In this document: one piece after another, positions 16,709 through 26,077 of the stretch | Layout of the letters: each line of letters opens with the position of its first letter | Numbering within the stretch: position 1 is the first letter of the stretch | Assembly: GCA_937949945.1 (NCBI GenBank) | Contig: CALFEQ010000030.1 | Coordinates: 1-64,000, forward strand | Reading direction: 5' to 3' | Length of the DNA: 64,000 nt | Source: an uncultured Myxococcales bacterium | Lineage (GTDB): Bacteria; Myxococcota_A; Polyangia; Polyangiales; Polyangiaceae | Notes under the pieces: model-generated | Database searches by the model: none | Told to the model about the DNA's origin: nothing | The model's input: the letters and a program-made list of their open reading frames with translations, nothing else | Position numbers and translations under genes: made by a program

Positions 16709-17902
16709 TCAGGGACGCGCGATCCTCATCACCTGGCCGTCCGGGGCGGCGTTCGTCCAGTAGACGGCCTCATCGTCGACCGCGATCGAATAGGGATTCT
16801 TCTGTCCGGTGGCGAGGACACGGCCCGAGCCGGAGCATCCTTCCACGGGGCACCAATGGATGGAACCGCCCTCCGCGAGCCCGTTGGTCCAGTAGACGTT
16901 CACGCCGTCCGTCGCCACCGTGTGCGGGTTGTTCGCGAGCGCGATGGTCGACTGCTCCCCGGGCGCGCACCCGGTGAGCGGGCAGCGCGCGATCACACGC
17001 GAGCCGCCGACCGCGACGAAGAGCGTCGTGCCGTCCGTCGCGAGCCCCTTCGGCGCGTCGAGGCCGGAGACGAGATCGGTCAAGCCGGCGCCGGACGTCG
17101 ATGCACGGCGCACGACGCCCTGCGAGCTCCGCACGCCGAAGGCGATCGATCCGCCGCTGACGACGAGACCGTGCGCGCGCGGCTGGTTCTCGACGACGTC
17201 GAAGACCATGGAGCAGTCGTCGAGACGACAACGCTGGATCGATCCGGCGCTCTGCGACGAAGCGGCCCAATACGCGAACGGGCGCCCGATCGCGACATGC
17301 CAGACGTCGGCGCCCACGGCGACCTTCTTCGGATCGTCGCACGGCACCTCGCAGGTGACGACGTTCGAGGCCGCCCCGCGCGTCTCGCCCCAGACGAGCC
17401 GCGTCGGAGCGTCGGGTGTCACGGCGATGCCCCAAGGCGACGTCGTGGACGAGCTGATGGTCTCCACCTCGCCCCCGCCCTTCGGTATCCGCACCACCCG
17501 GTTCTCGTGCAGGAGCGTGACGTAGAGGCCGTCCGGTCCGATGGCGAGCCCCTGCGGTCCGCCGAGCCCGGAGGCGAGCGTCACGGGCTGACACTTCCCT
17601 TCGACGCACGCCCCACCGAGGCAGCCGTGTCCGCAGCGGCCGCAGTGATCGGGATCGGTCGCGAGGTCGACGCAGGCACCACCGCAGAGCGACGTGCCGC
17701 TCTCGCACGCGACCTCCTCGGGCTCCCCGGCCGGCCGCTCGTCGAGCCGGCGTCTCGGCTGCCTCACCTCGCGGTCGTCCGCGCCGCCGAGGTCGCCGGA
17801 CGAGCCGCTCGGGCTCGTGCACGCGCACGCGACGAGCGCGAGCGCGAGCGTCACCGCTGCTCCGCGACGGTCCGCGGCCCGACACCCCATGCCGGACGGC
17901 AC
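16709..17902 (-). CDS. Cys-rich beta-propeller (NHL/DUF5050-like) lipoprotein
   Basis: The protein has 397 residues. The signal peptide ends VACAC. A Cys-rich module (about 65-105: SLCGGACVDLATDPDHCGRCGHGC) is a type I recall as frequent in myxobacterial surface proteins. Six-bladed propeller-like repeats follow: GPQGLAIGPDGLYVT, PWGIAVTPDAPTRLVW, DVWHVAIGRPFAYW, APKGLATDGTTLFVAV, NPHTVATDGVNVYWT and NPYSIAVDDEAVYWTN. Each repeat carries Cys pairs such as CRLDDC and CPLTGC. No catalytic motif is seen; a binding role outside the cytoplasm is likely. It stands between the upstream kinase (114-base gap) and the Kelch-like genes. Confidence 0.85.
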   Translation of the reverse strand: MPSGMGCRAADRRGAAVTLALALVACACTSPSGSSGDLGGADDREVRQPRRRLDERPAGEPEEVACESGTSLCGGACVDLATDPDHCGRCGHGCLGGACVEGKCQPVTLASGLGGPQGLAIGPDGLYVTLLHENRVVRIPKGGGEVETISSSTTSPWGIAVTPDAPTRLVWGETRGAASNVVTCEVPCDDPKKVAVGADVWHVAIGRPFAYWAASSQSAGSIQRCRLDDCSMVFDVVENQPRAHGLVVSGGSIAFGVRSSQGVVRRASTSGAGLTDLVSGLDAPKGLATDGTTLFVAVGGSRVIARCPLTGCAPGEQSTIALANNPHTVATDGVNVYWTNGLAEGGSIHWCPVEGCSGSGRVLATGQKNPYSIAVDDEAVYWTNAAPDGQVMRIARP

Positions 17903-18016
17903 ATGCCATGCGCATGCCGCCGCGCGCTGCCGAGCGACGATGCGCGCAAAGGGCCGAAAGGCGTGCCTCCGAGAGGGATCGCGCGCGTTCCTTGGATCGC
18001 GACGGATCCGCGGCGC

Positions 18017-19549
18017 TCAGTCGACGGCGATCTGTACTTCGCCTTGGCACTCCACGCCTTCGCTGCAGACGTCCAGAGAGGGCACGGAGCTCGTCATGAG
18101 CGCGTTCATGCAATCGACGAACGCGGGCTGCACCGCGCACGTCGCATCGGAGGGCACGCCTTGGAGCGCGACCTGGGTCCGGCCGTCGACGCGGGTCAAC
18201 CGCACGACCAGGGTCAAGGGGCACGTCTGAGGAGCGGCGCAGGCATCGATCCGCTGCCGATGACGCTCCACCCACTGCTTCCACTGACGGTCGCCCGTAT
18301 TCCGTGCGGCGACGACCCGCACGACGGGCCGGGTCTTGTGGCGGCTCGCGCCCGCGGACGACGGCGCTCGCGGCGCGACCGTCGGCACGGGATCGACCGC
18401 CTCGGACGGGACGAGCGACGCCTCCGGAGCGAAGCTGGGTGCAGCCGTCACGGAGACGACGGCGCTCGGCTCCGCCTCGTCCGGCGTCGTGACGGGCAGG
18501 AGTCCTTTCTGGAACGCGACGGCGAATCCGACCGCCAAGCAGAGCGCGGCGACCGCGAGCGCGAACGCCACGAGCGGCCCCAAGGACGGCTTCTTTCTCG
18601 GAGGCTCTTCGGCCGCGGTCTCGGCCGTCTCCCTCGCTCGCCGCGCGCGATTCACGCTCAGCTCGGTCGTGGCCGCCTCCCTCGCGCCTCGCCCGGTTCG
18701 GACGAGGCCGTTCATCCGCAGCTCGCGTAGCGCCGCCGCGAGCTCCGCGCCGTTCGCGAACCGGTCGGCGGGATGCTTCGAGAGGCAGCGCATGATGATC
18801 GCCTCGAGCTCCGGAGCGACGTCCGGTCGTCGCGCTCGCAGACGCGGCGGAGCCTCGGTCCGAATGCGCGCGAGCATGACGTTGAGGGGGCCGTCGAACG
18901 GCAGCTCTCCGGTGAGCAGCTCGTAGAGCGTGACGCCGATCGCCCAGACGTCGGCGCGCGCGTCGATGAGATGCCCCTGCATGGCGACGAGCTCGGGCGC
19001 CATGTACGCGGGCGTGCCGGGCAACGTGCCGGTGGCGGTGAGCCTCGTCCCCGACGTCGTGTCCTTCACGATGCCGAAGTCGAGGACCTTCAGGATGGGC
19101 GGCTTGCCCTTCCGCGCGGCGAGGAACAGGTTCGACGGCTTGAGGTCACGGTGCACGAGCCCGAGCTCGTGAGCTTCGGCGATCGCGTCGAGGGCTTCGA
19201 GGATCAGGTCGACCGCCTCCGACGCGGGCAGAGGCCCCGCGCTCGCGACCATGTCCTCGAGCGACTGCCCCTCGAGGAACTCCATGACCATGAAGAGGGT
19301 GCCGTCCGGGAGCTCCCCCACCTCGAGAACCTGCGCGACGTGCTCGCTGTGCAGGCGGGTCATCACGTGCGCCTCGCGGATGAACCGCCCGCGGAGCTGC
19401 TCGTCGCCGGCCCATTGCGGAAGAATCAGCTTCACGGCGACGCGGCGACCGAGCGTGATGTCGGTGGCTTCGACGACGACCCCCATCGCGCCGCGACCGA
19501 TCACGCGCTCGATTCGGAATTTCCCCGCGATGACGCTGCCGACCTTCAC
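18017..19549 (-). CDS. Eukaryote-like Ser/Thr protein kinase, membrane-anchored
   Basis: The protein has 510 residues. The kinase domain (about 11-280) has GRGAMGVVVEA, AVK (K40), HRDLKPSN (133-140), DFG (157-159) and GTPAYMAPE. One membrane segment lies near 330-350 and a Pro/Ser/Val linker follows. The extracytoplasmic tail of about 90 residues holds at least five Cys (IDACAAPQTCPLTLVV, ATCAVQPAFVDC, DVCSEGVECQG), suggesting a disulfide-stabilised sensor. It is the first gene of the nine-gene minus-strand run ending at 7822, and I infer a link to the lipoproteins that follow. Confidence 0.94.
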   Translation of the reverse strand: MKVGSVIAGKFRIERVIGRGAMGVVVEATDITLGRRVAVKLILPQWAGDEQLRGRFIREAHVMTRLHSEHVAQVLEVGELPDGTLFMVMEFLEGQSLEDMVASAGPLPASEAVDLILEALDAIAEAHELGLVHRDLKPSNLFLAARKGKPPILKVLDFGIVKDTTSGTRLTATGTLPGTPAYMAPELVAMQGHLIDARADVWAIGVTLYELLTGELPFDGPLNVMLARIRTEAPPRLRARRPDVAPELEAIIMRCLSKHPADRFANGAELAAALRELRMNGLVRTGRGAREAATTELSVNRARRARETAETAAEEPPRKKPSLGPLVAFALAVAALCLAVGFAVAFQKGLLPVTTPDEAEPSAVVSVTAAPSFAPEASLVPSEAVDPVPTVAPRAPSSAGASRHKTRPVVRVVAARNTGDRQWKQWVERHRQRIDACAAPQTCPLTLVVRLTRVDGRTQVALQGVPSDATCAVQPAFVDCMNALMTSSVPSLDVCSEGVECQGEVQIAVD

Positions 19550-19630
19550 TCGACCAGAAGCTTCGGCTTTCGCGCGCGTCGTGGCAAGAACCCCGGTGAT
19601 CGCCCGGCGGCGGTCGGCGCGCCACGGCCA

Positions 19631-20356
19631 TCACGCATCAGGAAATTGCCTCGCCTGCACGATCGCGTCCGCTCGTCGCTCGCCCGGCGCGACCTCGGCG
19701 ATCGTCCGACCGTCCGGGCCGAGGATGCACGATCCTCCCTGTCCCGGGACCTCCACGACGCCGCGCGACCAGTTCGCATTTGCGATCGCGACGCCGAAGC
19801 GTCGCGCGAGCGAACGGAGCAAAGGCTTGCGGGAGTCCTCCTCGTCGACCCAGGCGCTCGTGAAGACGAGGAGGTCCGACCGCGACAGCACGTCCGCCCC
19901 GTCCTCCGGCAAGAAGTGAGCGTCGTAACAGATGGCGATGGTCGTGCGGACGCCGCGCACGTCGAAGACGGGCGGCGGCAGCGGCCCGGGGGTCGCCCAC
20001 CGCTCCGGGAACCACGGGTGACGCTTGCGGTACGAGGCGACGACGCTCCCGTCGGGCCCGAGGACGATCGCTGCATTGTACAAGCGACCTTCCTCCGCGA
20101 GCACGAGCGGAGCGACGAGGTGCACGCCGTGCCGCATGGCGATCCTCGAGCACGCTCGGACGGTCGGGCCGTCGATGGGCTCGGCGAAGGGGGTCAGATC
20201 GAAGTCCGCCTCCGGCGAGACGTAGCCGACGAGCGACATCTCCGGCAGGACGACGAGCTCGGTGGGCGCCTTCGCGACGAGCTCGTCGACCTCGCGGAGG
20301 GCCTCGTCCGGCCGCGCCCACCTCGCCGGCAGCTCGAGCACCGACACACGGAGCAC
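19631..20356 (-). CDS. Carbon-nitrogen hydrolase (nitrilase superfamily)
   Basis: The protein has 241 residues and is soluble. The Glu-Lys-Cys triad is visible: E39 (VVLPEMS), K111 (YRKRHPW) and C143 (IAICYDAHF). The rest matches the nitrilase/omega-amidase fold, with NAAIVLGPDGSVVASYRKRHP and GGSCILGPDGRTIAEV. The substrate, an amide or a nitrile, cannot be predicted. It is divergent from the YkgJ-type gene, with 53 bases between them. Confidence 0.9.
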   Translation of the reverse strand: MLRVSVLELPARWARPDEALREVDELVAKAPTELVVLPEMSLVGYVSPEADFDLTPFAEPIDGPTVRACSRIAMRHGVHLVAPLVLAEEGRLYNAAIVLGPDGSVVASYRKRHPWFPERWATPGPLPPPVFDVRGVRTTIAICYDAHFLPEDGADVLSRSDLLVFTSAWVDEEDSRKPLLRSLARRFGVAIANANWSRGVVEVPGQGGSCILGPDGRTIAEVAPGERRADAIVQARQFPDA

Positions 20357-20409
20357 TTCACGGAGCGTAGCACTCGACCCGACGGGACCCGCGCGGTAAG
20401 ACGCCAGCC

Positions 20410-20991
20410 GTGATCGAGCTCGATCCCGCGATCGCCGCCGCCGCCGAGTGGGTCGCGAAGCTCCACGCCGCGGTGGACGAGGCGGTCGCCCCGGTCGCCC
20501 GAGCCAACGCCGAGCGGCTCAGGTGCCGCGCCGGATGCACGGACTGCTGCGTCGACGATCTCACGGTCTTCGAGATCGAGGCCGCACTCATCCAACGGCA
20601 TCACGCCGACCTCCTCGCCGGGGGAGAGCCCGCGCCCGAAGGCGGCTGCGCGTTCCTCGCGCCGGACGGGAGCTGCAGGATCTACGCGCATCGCCCGTAC
20701 GTGTGCCGCACGCAAGGTCTCCCGCTGAGGTGGCTCGCGGAGGACGAGATCGACGACGAGATCGTCGAGTCGCGCGACATCTGCCCGAAGAACGAGGCCG
20801 GCGGCCCTCCGCTCGAGGAGCTCCCGTCCGACGCATACTGGACGCTCGGTCCGTTCGAGCAGCGCCTCGCCGACCGGCAAGCCGCCCTCGACGGCGGCGC
20901 GTGCAGGCGCGTCGCGCTCCGAGACCTTTTCGCGCGATCGCCCCGAACGCCGCGTCGTCGTCTGCCCGTGCTCTCGACTCGAGGCGAGTAG
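20410..20991 (+). CDS. YkgJ-family cysteine cluster protein
   Basis: The protein has 193 residues. Cys residues in CRAGCTDCC (about 38-46), GGCAFL, GSCRIYAHRPYVCRTQGLP and DICPKN form the zinc/iron-cluster-like pattern of the YkgJ family (UPF0153). The RPYVCR motif is typical. The biochemical role of the family is unclear; some members are tied to metal-dependent modification. The GTG start puts the first conserved helix at the N-terminus. The C-terminal 25 residues are Arg/Pro-rich and not part of the family core. Confidence 0.9.
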   Translation: MIELDPAIAAAAEWVAKLHAAVDEAVAPVARANAERLRCRAGCTDCCVDDLTVFEIEAALIQRHHADLLAGGEPAPEGGCAFLAPDGSCRIYAHRPYVCRTQGLPLRWLAEDEIDDEIVESRDICPKNEAGGPPLEELPSDAYWTLGPFEQRLADRQAALDGGACRRVALRDLFARSPRTPRRRLPVLSTRGE

Positions 20992-21235
20992 CACCCGAGG
21001 TGAGCCGTCGGCGTGGGAGGCAGCAACGCACCGACTCGAACGCGCGGGCGCAGACGAATCGGCGACGGGGCAATCGGACGCACGCCAGTCGACGTCGACG
21101 CTCTCCGTAAATGGCAGTCCGTGGGGATCGGGCCGCAGTCGCGCGAGGCGCCGAAGCTAGAGAGAGACGACCTGTCGTCGACCTGTCTTCCCTTCGACTC
21201 CTGCACCAACCGAGCATCTCGTCTACCATCGAGAG

Positions 21236-21688
21236 GTGCTCTGGCGCCCTCGACACAAAGAGCAGACGAGCGAAGAGCTCGAGAGCGAGCCCGAGGAGGA
21301 GCTCCCGGCGCCGGAGCCTCCGGTGCCCACCACGGGCTATCGCGTCGCCGGTGACGTGCAGGTTCGTGTGTTCGAGCTCGAGCAAGAGCTGCGCGACACG
21401 AAGGCGCAGCTCCGCGCTCACGAGCGCGAGGTCTTCGCCGCACGGAAGGCCGTACGGAAGTACGAGCGCCAGCTGAGAACCAGGACCGCTCTCTCGAAAG
21501 GAGGCCTCGGCGCGGCCATCGGCGCGACGATCGGCCTCTCGCTCTACTGGAGCGAGCTCGTCCAGGAGCCCGCGATCCCCGCGCTCTTCACGCTCGTGGC
21601 CTTCGTCTTCGGCGCCCTGCTCGGCATGCGCTGGGATCCGCCGGACGACAACTTCCCCAAAGCGCCGCCGCCGCGGCTCGCTCAGTGA
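21236..21688 (+). CDS. Small membrane protein with coiled coil
   Basis: The protein has 150 residues. An acidic N-terminus rich in Glu and Pro is followed by a coiled coil (about 43-82, VFELEQELRDTKAQLRAHER). Two hydrophobic segments come next: the first is Gly-rich (GGLGAAIGATIGLSLYW), the second is IPALFTLVAFVFGALLGM. The C-terminus is Pro-rich. I do not recognise a named family. The GTG start follows GAGAG directly and no better start exists. It is convergent with the CFA synthase gene, 34 bases apart. Confidence 0.65.
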   Translation: MLWRPRHKEQTSEELESEPEEELPAPEPPVPTTGYRVAGDVQVRVFELEQELRDTKAQLRAHEREVFAARKAVRKYERQLRTRTALSKGGLGAAIGATIGLSLYWSELVQEPAIPALFTLVAFVFGALLGMRWDPPDDNFPKAPPPRLAQ

Positions 21689-21722
21689 GCACGCCGCGGC
21701 GGTCGGTCGACTCGGGCGAAGG

Positions 21723-22952
21723 TCACTCCGCCTGGGCGGTGGTGCCGTTCCCGTTCGCGTGCACGGGCACCTGCGGGCGCGCGCCGATCGCCGCCGGGCG
21801 CGCGAGCGGGTTCTGGCCGATGAAGATGCGGCGGTTGAACGTGTCGAGGTTCTTGTTGGCGAGGACCTGGAAGCAGGCCGCGTTGCCCTGCGTGGCGATG
21901 CGCCAAGACCACGCGAGGAACAGGTGCCAGAGGCGGTACCAGCGCTCGCCGTACGTCTTGAGGATCTGCTCGCGGTTCGCCTGCCAGTTCTTGTGCCAGC
22001 GCTGGATCGTGATCGCGTAGTGGATGCTGATGTTCTCCGCGCTCTGGATCTCGAAGCCCGCCTTCTCCATGTAGCGGCACATGTCGCTCAGCGTGAGCGA
22101 CGCGTCCGCGCCGGAGAAGATGTACTTGTTCATGAAGAGGCCCCAGATGAGGTCCTCGGGGCGGAGGCCGATGATCGGCACGCCGAGCTTCGGGCCACCG
22201 CGGCGGAGGCCCGTCCACTGGAGGAGGAAGAGGCCGTCGTCCTTGAGCAGGTCGTAGACGGTCTTGAAGTACAGCGGGATGTTCTTCACACCCACGTGCT
22301 CGACCATCTCGAGGCTCGCGATCTTGTCGAACTTCTCCCCCGGAATCTCGCGGTAGTCGCGGCAGAGGAGTCGTGCGCGATCCTTCACGCCCGCGGCCTC
22401 GATGCGGCGGTTGCCGTAGGCCGTCTGGTTCTTGCTGATCGTGACGCCGGTCGCATCGGCGCCCCACACCTTGGCGGCGCGCAACGCGAGCGTGCCCCAC
22501 CCACAGCCGATGTCGAGTAGACGCTCGCCGGGCTTGAGCTGGAGCTTCGTGCAGACGAGATCGATCTTGTCGTCCTGCGCCTGCTCGAGGGACTGGCTCT
22601 CGCTCGTGAAGATGCCCGACGTGTAGACCATCCGGTCGCCGAGGAACGCCTCGAAGAAGTCGTCACCGCGGTCGTAGTGGTCGCGGACGATGCGCTCGTC
22701 CTGCTTCTTCGAGTGGATGGCGACCTCGGGGATCATGCGCGTGAAGAAGAACTTCACGTGATCCTCGGTGAGCGTGTACTTGACGAAATCGGCCCGCGCG
22801 TCGAGGAACGCGTCCATGTCCGGGATGTCCACCTTGCCGTCGAGGTACGCCTCGAACAGAGTGGTCATCGGGATCTTCCGACCGTTGCCGCCGGCGTAAC
22901 GCGCAGCAAGCTTGGAGTCTCGGAAGGTGACGTAGTCCGCCAGATTCGCCAT
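21723..22952 (-). CDS. cfa: Cyclopropane-fatty-acyl-phospholipid synthase family methyltransferase
   Basis: The protein has 409 residues, the usual size. The enzyme class transfers a methylene group from S-adenosylmethionine to unsaturated acyl chains of membrane phospholipids. Visible are IHSKKQDERIVRDHYDRGDDFFEAFLGDRMVYTSGIF in pieces typical of CFA synthases, the SAM-binding LLDIGCGWGTLALRAA, KNQTAYGN, EMVEHVG and a C-terminal WHKNWQANREQILKTYGERWYRLW-like segment. The tail is Ala/Gly/Asn-rich. The ATG at 22952 was chosen because earlier residues in the frame are Arg-rich and unlike the family. Confidence 0.94.
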   Translation of the reverse strand: MANLADYVTFRDSKLAARYAGGNGRKIPMTTLFEAYLDGKVDIPDMDAFLDARADFVKYTLTEDHVKFFFTRMIPEVAIHSKKQDERIVRDHYDRGDDFFEAFLGDRMVYTSGIFTSESQSLEQAQDDKIDLVCTKLQLKPGERLLDIGCGWGTLALRAAKVWGADATGVTISKNQTAYGNRRIEAAGVKDRARLLCRDYREIPGEKFDKIASLEMVEHVGVKNIPLYFKTVYDLLKDDGLFLLQWTGLRRGGPKLGVPIIGLRPEDLIWGLFMNKYIFSGADASLTLSDMCRYMEKAGFEIQSAENISIHYAITIQRWHKNWQANREQILKTYGERWYRLWHLFLAWSWRIATQGNAACFQVLANKNLDTFNRRIFIGQNPLARPAAIGARPQVPVHANGNGTTAQAE

Positions 22953-23293
22953 GCGCGCCGTTAAGCACGACCGTGCCGGCGACGCAATGCCGCAAAATCG
23001 CCGCGCCCGGGAAAAATCCGTGCGAGCGCCGATACGCATGCGATCGTGCGGTGTTCCAGCCCGAGCGCGATGCGATGCTCGTACTCCGCGAGCCTCGAAC
23101 GGGACGTCTTCGACGCCGTCGAGCGAGGCGGAAGTGGCGCGCCCGCTCGGTCGCCACACACCGGAGGAGGCGTGCTCGGCCTGCTCGCGTCGAAGACGAA
23201 CGCCGCCCGTGGCGATCGTCCAAGGCCTGACGCTTGCTCGTGAATTCGAGGAGCGGCTCCGTCGAGCTCGCCTGCGCTCGAGGCCGGCCTGCG
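22953..23293. other. Divergent promoter region between cfa and treY
   Basis: These 341 bases separate two divergent genes and hold no supported gene. The minus-strand side has a relatively AT-rich piece (around 22990-23000, GCCGCAAAATCG) near cfa that could be part of its promoter. I see no clear sigma-70 or sigma-54 elements and no strong hairpin. Confidence 0.45.
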
Positions 23294-26062
23294 ATGATCA
23301 GCGCGACCTACCGGCTCCAGCTCCATCCGAAGTTCGGCTTTGCTGCTGCGAAAGACCTCGTCCCGTATCTCGACGCTCTCGGGATCTCGCACGTCTACGC
23401 GTCGCCCTACTTCATGGCGCAGCCGGGCAGCGCGCACGGCTACGACCTCGTCGATCCCAAGCGGCTCGACCCCGAGCTCGGGACCGAACAGGAGTACCTC
23501 GAGTGGACGGAGGCGCTCGCGGCCCGCGGCATGGGCCACGTCGTCGACTTCGTGCCGAACCACATGGCGGCGTCGACGCGGAACGAGTGGTGGCGCGACG
23601 TCCTCGAGAACGGGCAGGCGTCGATCTACGCGGATCACTTCGACATCGAGTGGAACCCGCCGAAGGAGGCGCTGCGCGGCAAGGTGCTCTTGCCCGTGCT
23701 CGGAGGCCAGTACGGCGAGGTGCTCGAACGCGGGGAGCTCGCGCTCGAGCGCCAGGGCGGCAGCTTCTGCGTCCGGTACTTCGACCATTGCTTCCCGGTG
23801 AGCCCTCCCTCGATCGCTCCGCTCCTCGAGCGAGCCGTGCAGCGGCTCGGGCTCCCCGAGCACGATCCTCGACGCCAGGATCTCGAGAGCATCGCGAACG
23901 GTCTCGCGCGCCTCGCCGCCGCGGAGCCGAAGGAGCGCGCTCGGGAGAAGGAGGTGCTCAAGCGCCGCCTCGCTGCGCTCGTCGAGGACTCCGCCGTCGC
24001 ACGCGCGATCGACGACGAGGTCGCCCGGGTCAACGGCACGCCGGGAGATCCGCGCAGCTTCGACGATCTCGATCGTCTGCTCGTCGAGCAGAACTACCGG
24101 CTCGCGTACTGGCGGGTGGCGACCGAGGAGATCAACTACCGGCGATTCTTCGAAATCAACGAGCTCGCCGCGATCCGGATGGAATGCGACGCCGTCTTCG
24201 ACGACATGCACGAGCTCTTGCTCCGGCTCGTCGCGGAAGGCCGGGTGCACGGCGTGCGCCTCGACCACGTCGACGGTCTCTACGACCCGGCAGGCTACTT
24301 CGAGAAGCTACGCCGCGCCCTCGATCGCGCACGAGGCGGGGCCGACGGGAACGAGATCTGGATCATCGCGGAGAAGATCCTCTCCCCCGGAGAGGCGTTG
24401 CCGTCTTCGTGGGCGGTCGACGGGACCACGGGCTACGACTTCCTCGCGGCGGTGAACGGCCTGTTCGTCGACCCGCGCGCCGAGGAGCCCTTCACGAGCC
24501 TGTTCCGTCGCTCGACGGGTGACGCGCGCACCTTCGGCGAGCATGCCTTCGAGGCGAAACGGACGATGCTGCGCGCGAGCATGGCGAGCGAGCTCCAGAT
24601 GCTCGCGCTCCGCCTCGAGCGCATCGCGATGCGCGACCGGCGCTCGCGCGACTTCACGCTCGCGACCCTCCGCCGTGCGCTGGGCGAGACCATCGCCGCG
24701 TTCCCCGTCTATCGGACGTACGTGCGCCCCGACGGGTCGCACGAGCCACGAGACGCGCAGATCGTGACGCGCGCGATCCGCGTGGCCCGCCGGAAGAACC
24801 CAGAGGTGAGCCCGTCGGTGTTCGCCTTCTTGCGCGACCAGCTCCTCTTCCAGCCCGGCGCCGCGGAGGACGTCGTCGCGATGGCCATGCGCTTCCAGCA
24901 GCTCACGGGCCCCGTCGTCGCCAAGGGCGTCGAAGACACCGCGTTCTACACGTACGTGCGCTTCGTCGCGCTGAACGAGGTCGGGTGCATGCCGGACCGC
25001 TTCGGCACCTCGATCGCGTCGTTCCACGCGATGAACGCCGAGCATCTCGCGCGGTGGCCTCGCACGATGACGACGACGAGCACCCACGACACCAAGCGGG
25101 GCGAGGACGTCCGTGCGCGCCTCGCCGTCCTCGCCGAGATGCCGGAGGCCCTCGCGGCGTGGGTCGACGAGTGGCGCCGGATAGCCGCGAGGTACACGAC
25201 CTGTCTCGACGAGGAGACGCCGGAGTCGTGCGCGCCGAGCGCGAACGACGAGCTCCTCTTCTACCAGACCGTGCTCGGGGCCTACCCGCTGGCGCAGGCC
25301 CCGGACGAGACGTTCGTGCGCCGGATCACGCAGTACATGATCAAAGCCGCCCGCGAGGCGAAGCAGCACACGAGCTGGCTTTCGCCCGACGAGGCCTACG
25401 AGGCCGGGCTCCGGAGCTTCGTCGAGGGGATGCTCTCCGACGAGGTCTTCCTCTCGAGCCTCGCGGCCAAGGCGAACGCGATCGCCACGTACGGCGCGTC
25501 GAACGGCCTCGCGCAGGTGTTGCTCAAGATCGCGTCTCCGGGCGTGCCCGACACCTACCAGGGGAGCGAGACGTGGGACCTCCGTCTGGTCGATCCGGAC
25601 AACCGCGCCCCGGTCGACCACGCCGGGCTCGCACGTGCGCTCGCGAGCCTCGAGCGAGCCGACGTTCGCGAGCTGCTCGCCTCGTTCCGCGACGGACGCA
25701 TCAAGCTGTACGTCGTCTCTCGCGCGCTACGTCTGCGGCGCAAGCTCCCCGAGGTGTTCCTCGATGGCGCGTACCGCCCCATCGACGCGGGCGAAGAGAT
25801 CGTCGCGTTCGTCCGCGAGCACCCGGCGGGCACCGTCGCGTGCGCGGTCACGCGCTTCCCGTACCGCGTCACCGGCGGACGCGCGCCGTGGGCATGCGGC
25901 GACGTGTGGGGCACGGCCGACGATCCACGACGGTTCGTGGCGCTCCCGCCGGGTCGCTGGCGCGACGTCTTCGCCCCGCGGAAGCTCGTCGCGGGACCGG
26001 CGGGCATCGCCGCGCGGGACCTGTTCCGTGACCTGCCCGTCGCGCTGCTCGTCCGCGAGTGA
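23294..26062 (+). CDS. treY: Malto-oligosyltrehalose synthase (TreY)
   Basis: The protein has 922 residues. TreY turns the reducing end of malto-oligosaccharides into an alpha,alpha-1,1 linkage; TreZ then releases trehalose. The GH13 start ISATYRLQLHPKFGFAAAKDLVPYL is diagnostic. Further motifs are GISHVYASPYF, the histidine-containing VVDFVPNHM, GVRLDHVDGL with the nucleophile Asp, the acid/base region IIAEKIL, TTGYDFLAAVNGL and PVVAKGVEDTAFY. The C-terminus has PGVPDTYQGSE and DNRAPVD. No treZ or treX is in the window, so the partner must lie elsewhere. The start was placed at the ATG two residues before the conserved ATYR. Confidence 0.96.
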   Translation: MISATYRLQLHPKFGFAAAKDLVPYLDALGISHVYASPYFMAQPGSAHGYDLVDPKRLDPELGTEQEYLEWTEALAARGMGHVVDFVPNHMAASTRNEWWRDVLENGQASIYADHFDIEWNPPKEALRGKVLLPVLGGQYGEVLERGELALERQGGSFCVRYFDHCFPVSPPSIAPLLERAVQRLGLPEHDPRRQDLESIANGLARLAAAEPKERAREKEVLKRRLAALVEDSAVARAIDDEVARVNGTPGDPRSFDDLDRLLVEQNYRLAYWRVATEEINYRRFFEINELAAIRMECDAVFDDMHELLLRLVAEGRVHGVRLDHVDGLYDPAGYFEKLRRALDRARGGADGNEIWIIAEKILSPGEALPSSWAVDGTTGYDFLAAVNGLFVDPRAEEPFTSLFRRSTGDARTFGEHAFEAKRTMLRASMASELQMLALRLERIAMRDRRSRDFTLATLRRALGETIAAFPVYRTYVRPDGSHEPRDAQIVTRAIRVARRKNPEVSPSVFAFLRDQLLFQPGAAEDVVAMAMRFQQLTGPVVAKGVEDTAFYTYVRFVALNEVGCMPDRFGTSIASFHAMNAEHLARWPRTMTTTSTHDTKRGEDVRARLAVLAEMPEALAAWVDEWRRIAARYTTCLDEETPESCAPSANDELLFYQTVLGAYPLAQAPDETFVRRITQYMIKAAREAKQHTSWLSPDEAYEAGLRSFVEGMLSDEVFLSSLAAKANAIATYGASNGLAQVLLKIASPGVPDTYQGSETWDLRLVDPDNRAPVDHAGLARALASLERADVRELLASFRDGRIKLYVVSRALRLRRKLPEVFLDGAYRPIDAGEEIVAFVREHPAGTVACAVTRFPYRVTGGRAPWACGDVWGTADDPRRFVALPPGRWRDVFAPRKLVAGPAGIAARDLFRDLPVALLVRE

Positions 26063-26077
26063 GGAGCCGGCGCACGC

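Noticed and set aside
19550..19630. Sigma-54-like TGGCGCG match upstream of the kinase gene at 18017-19549
   Set aside because: The -12 box is poor (ACCGCC) and only the spacing fits; too weak to list as a promoter.
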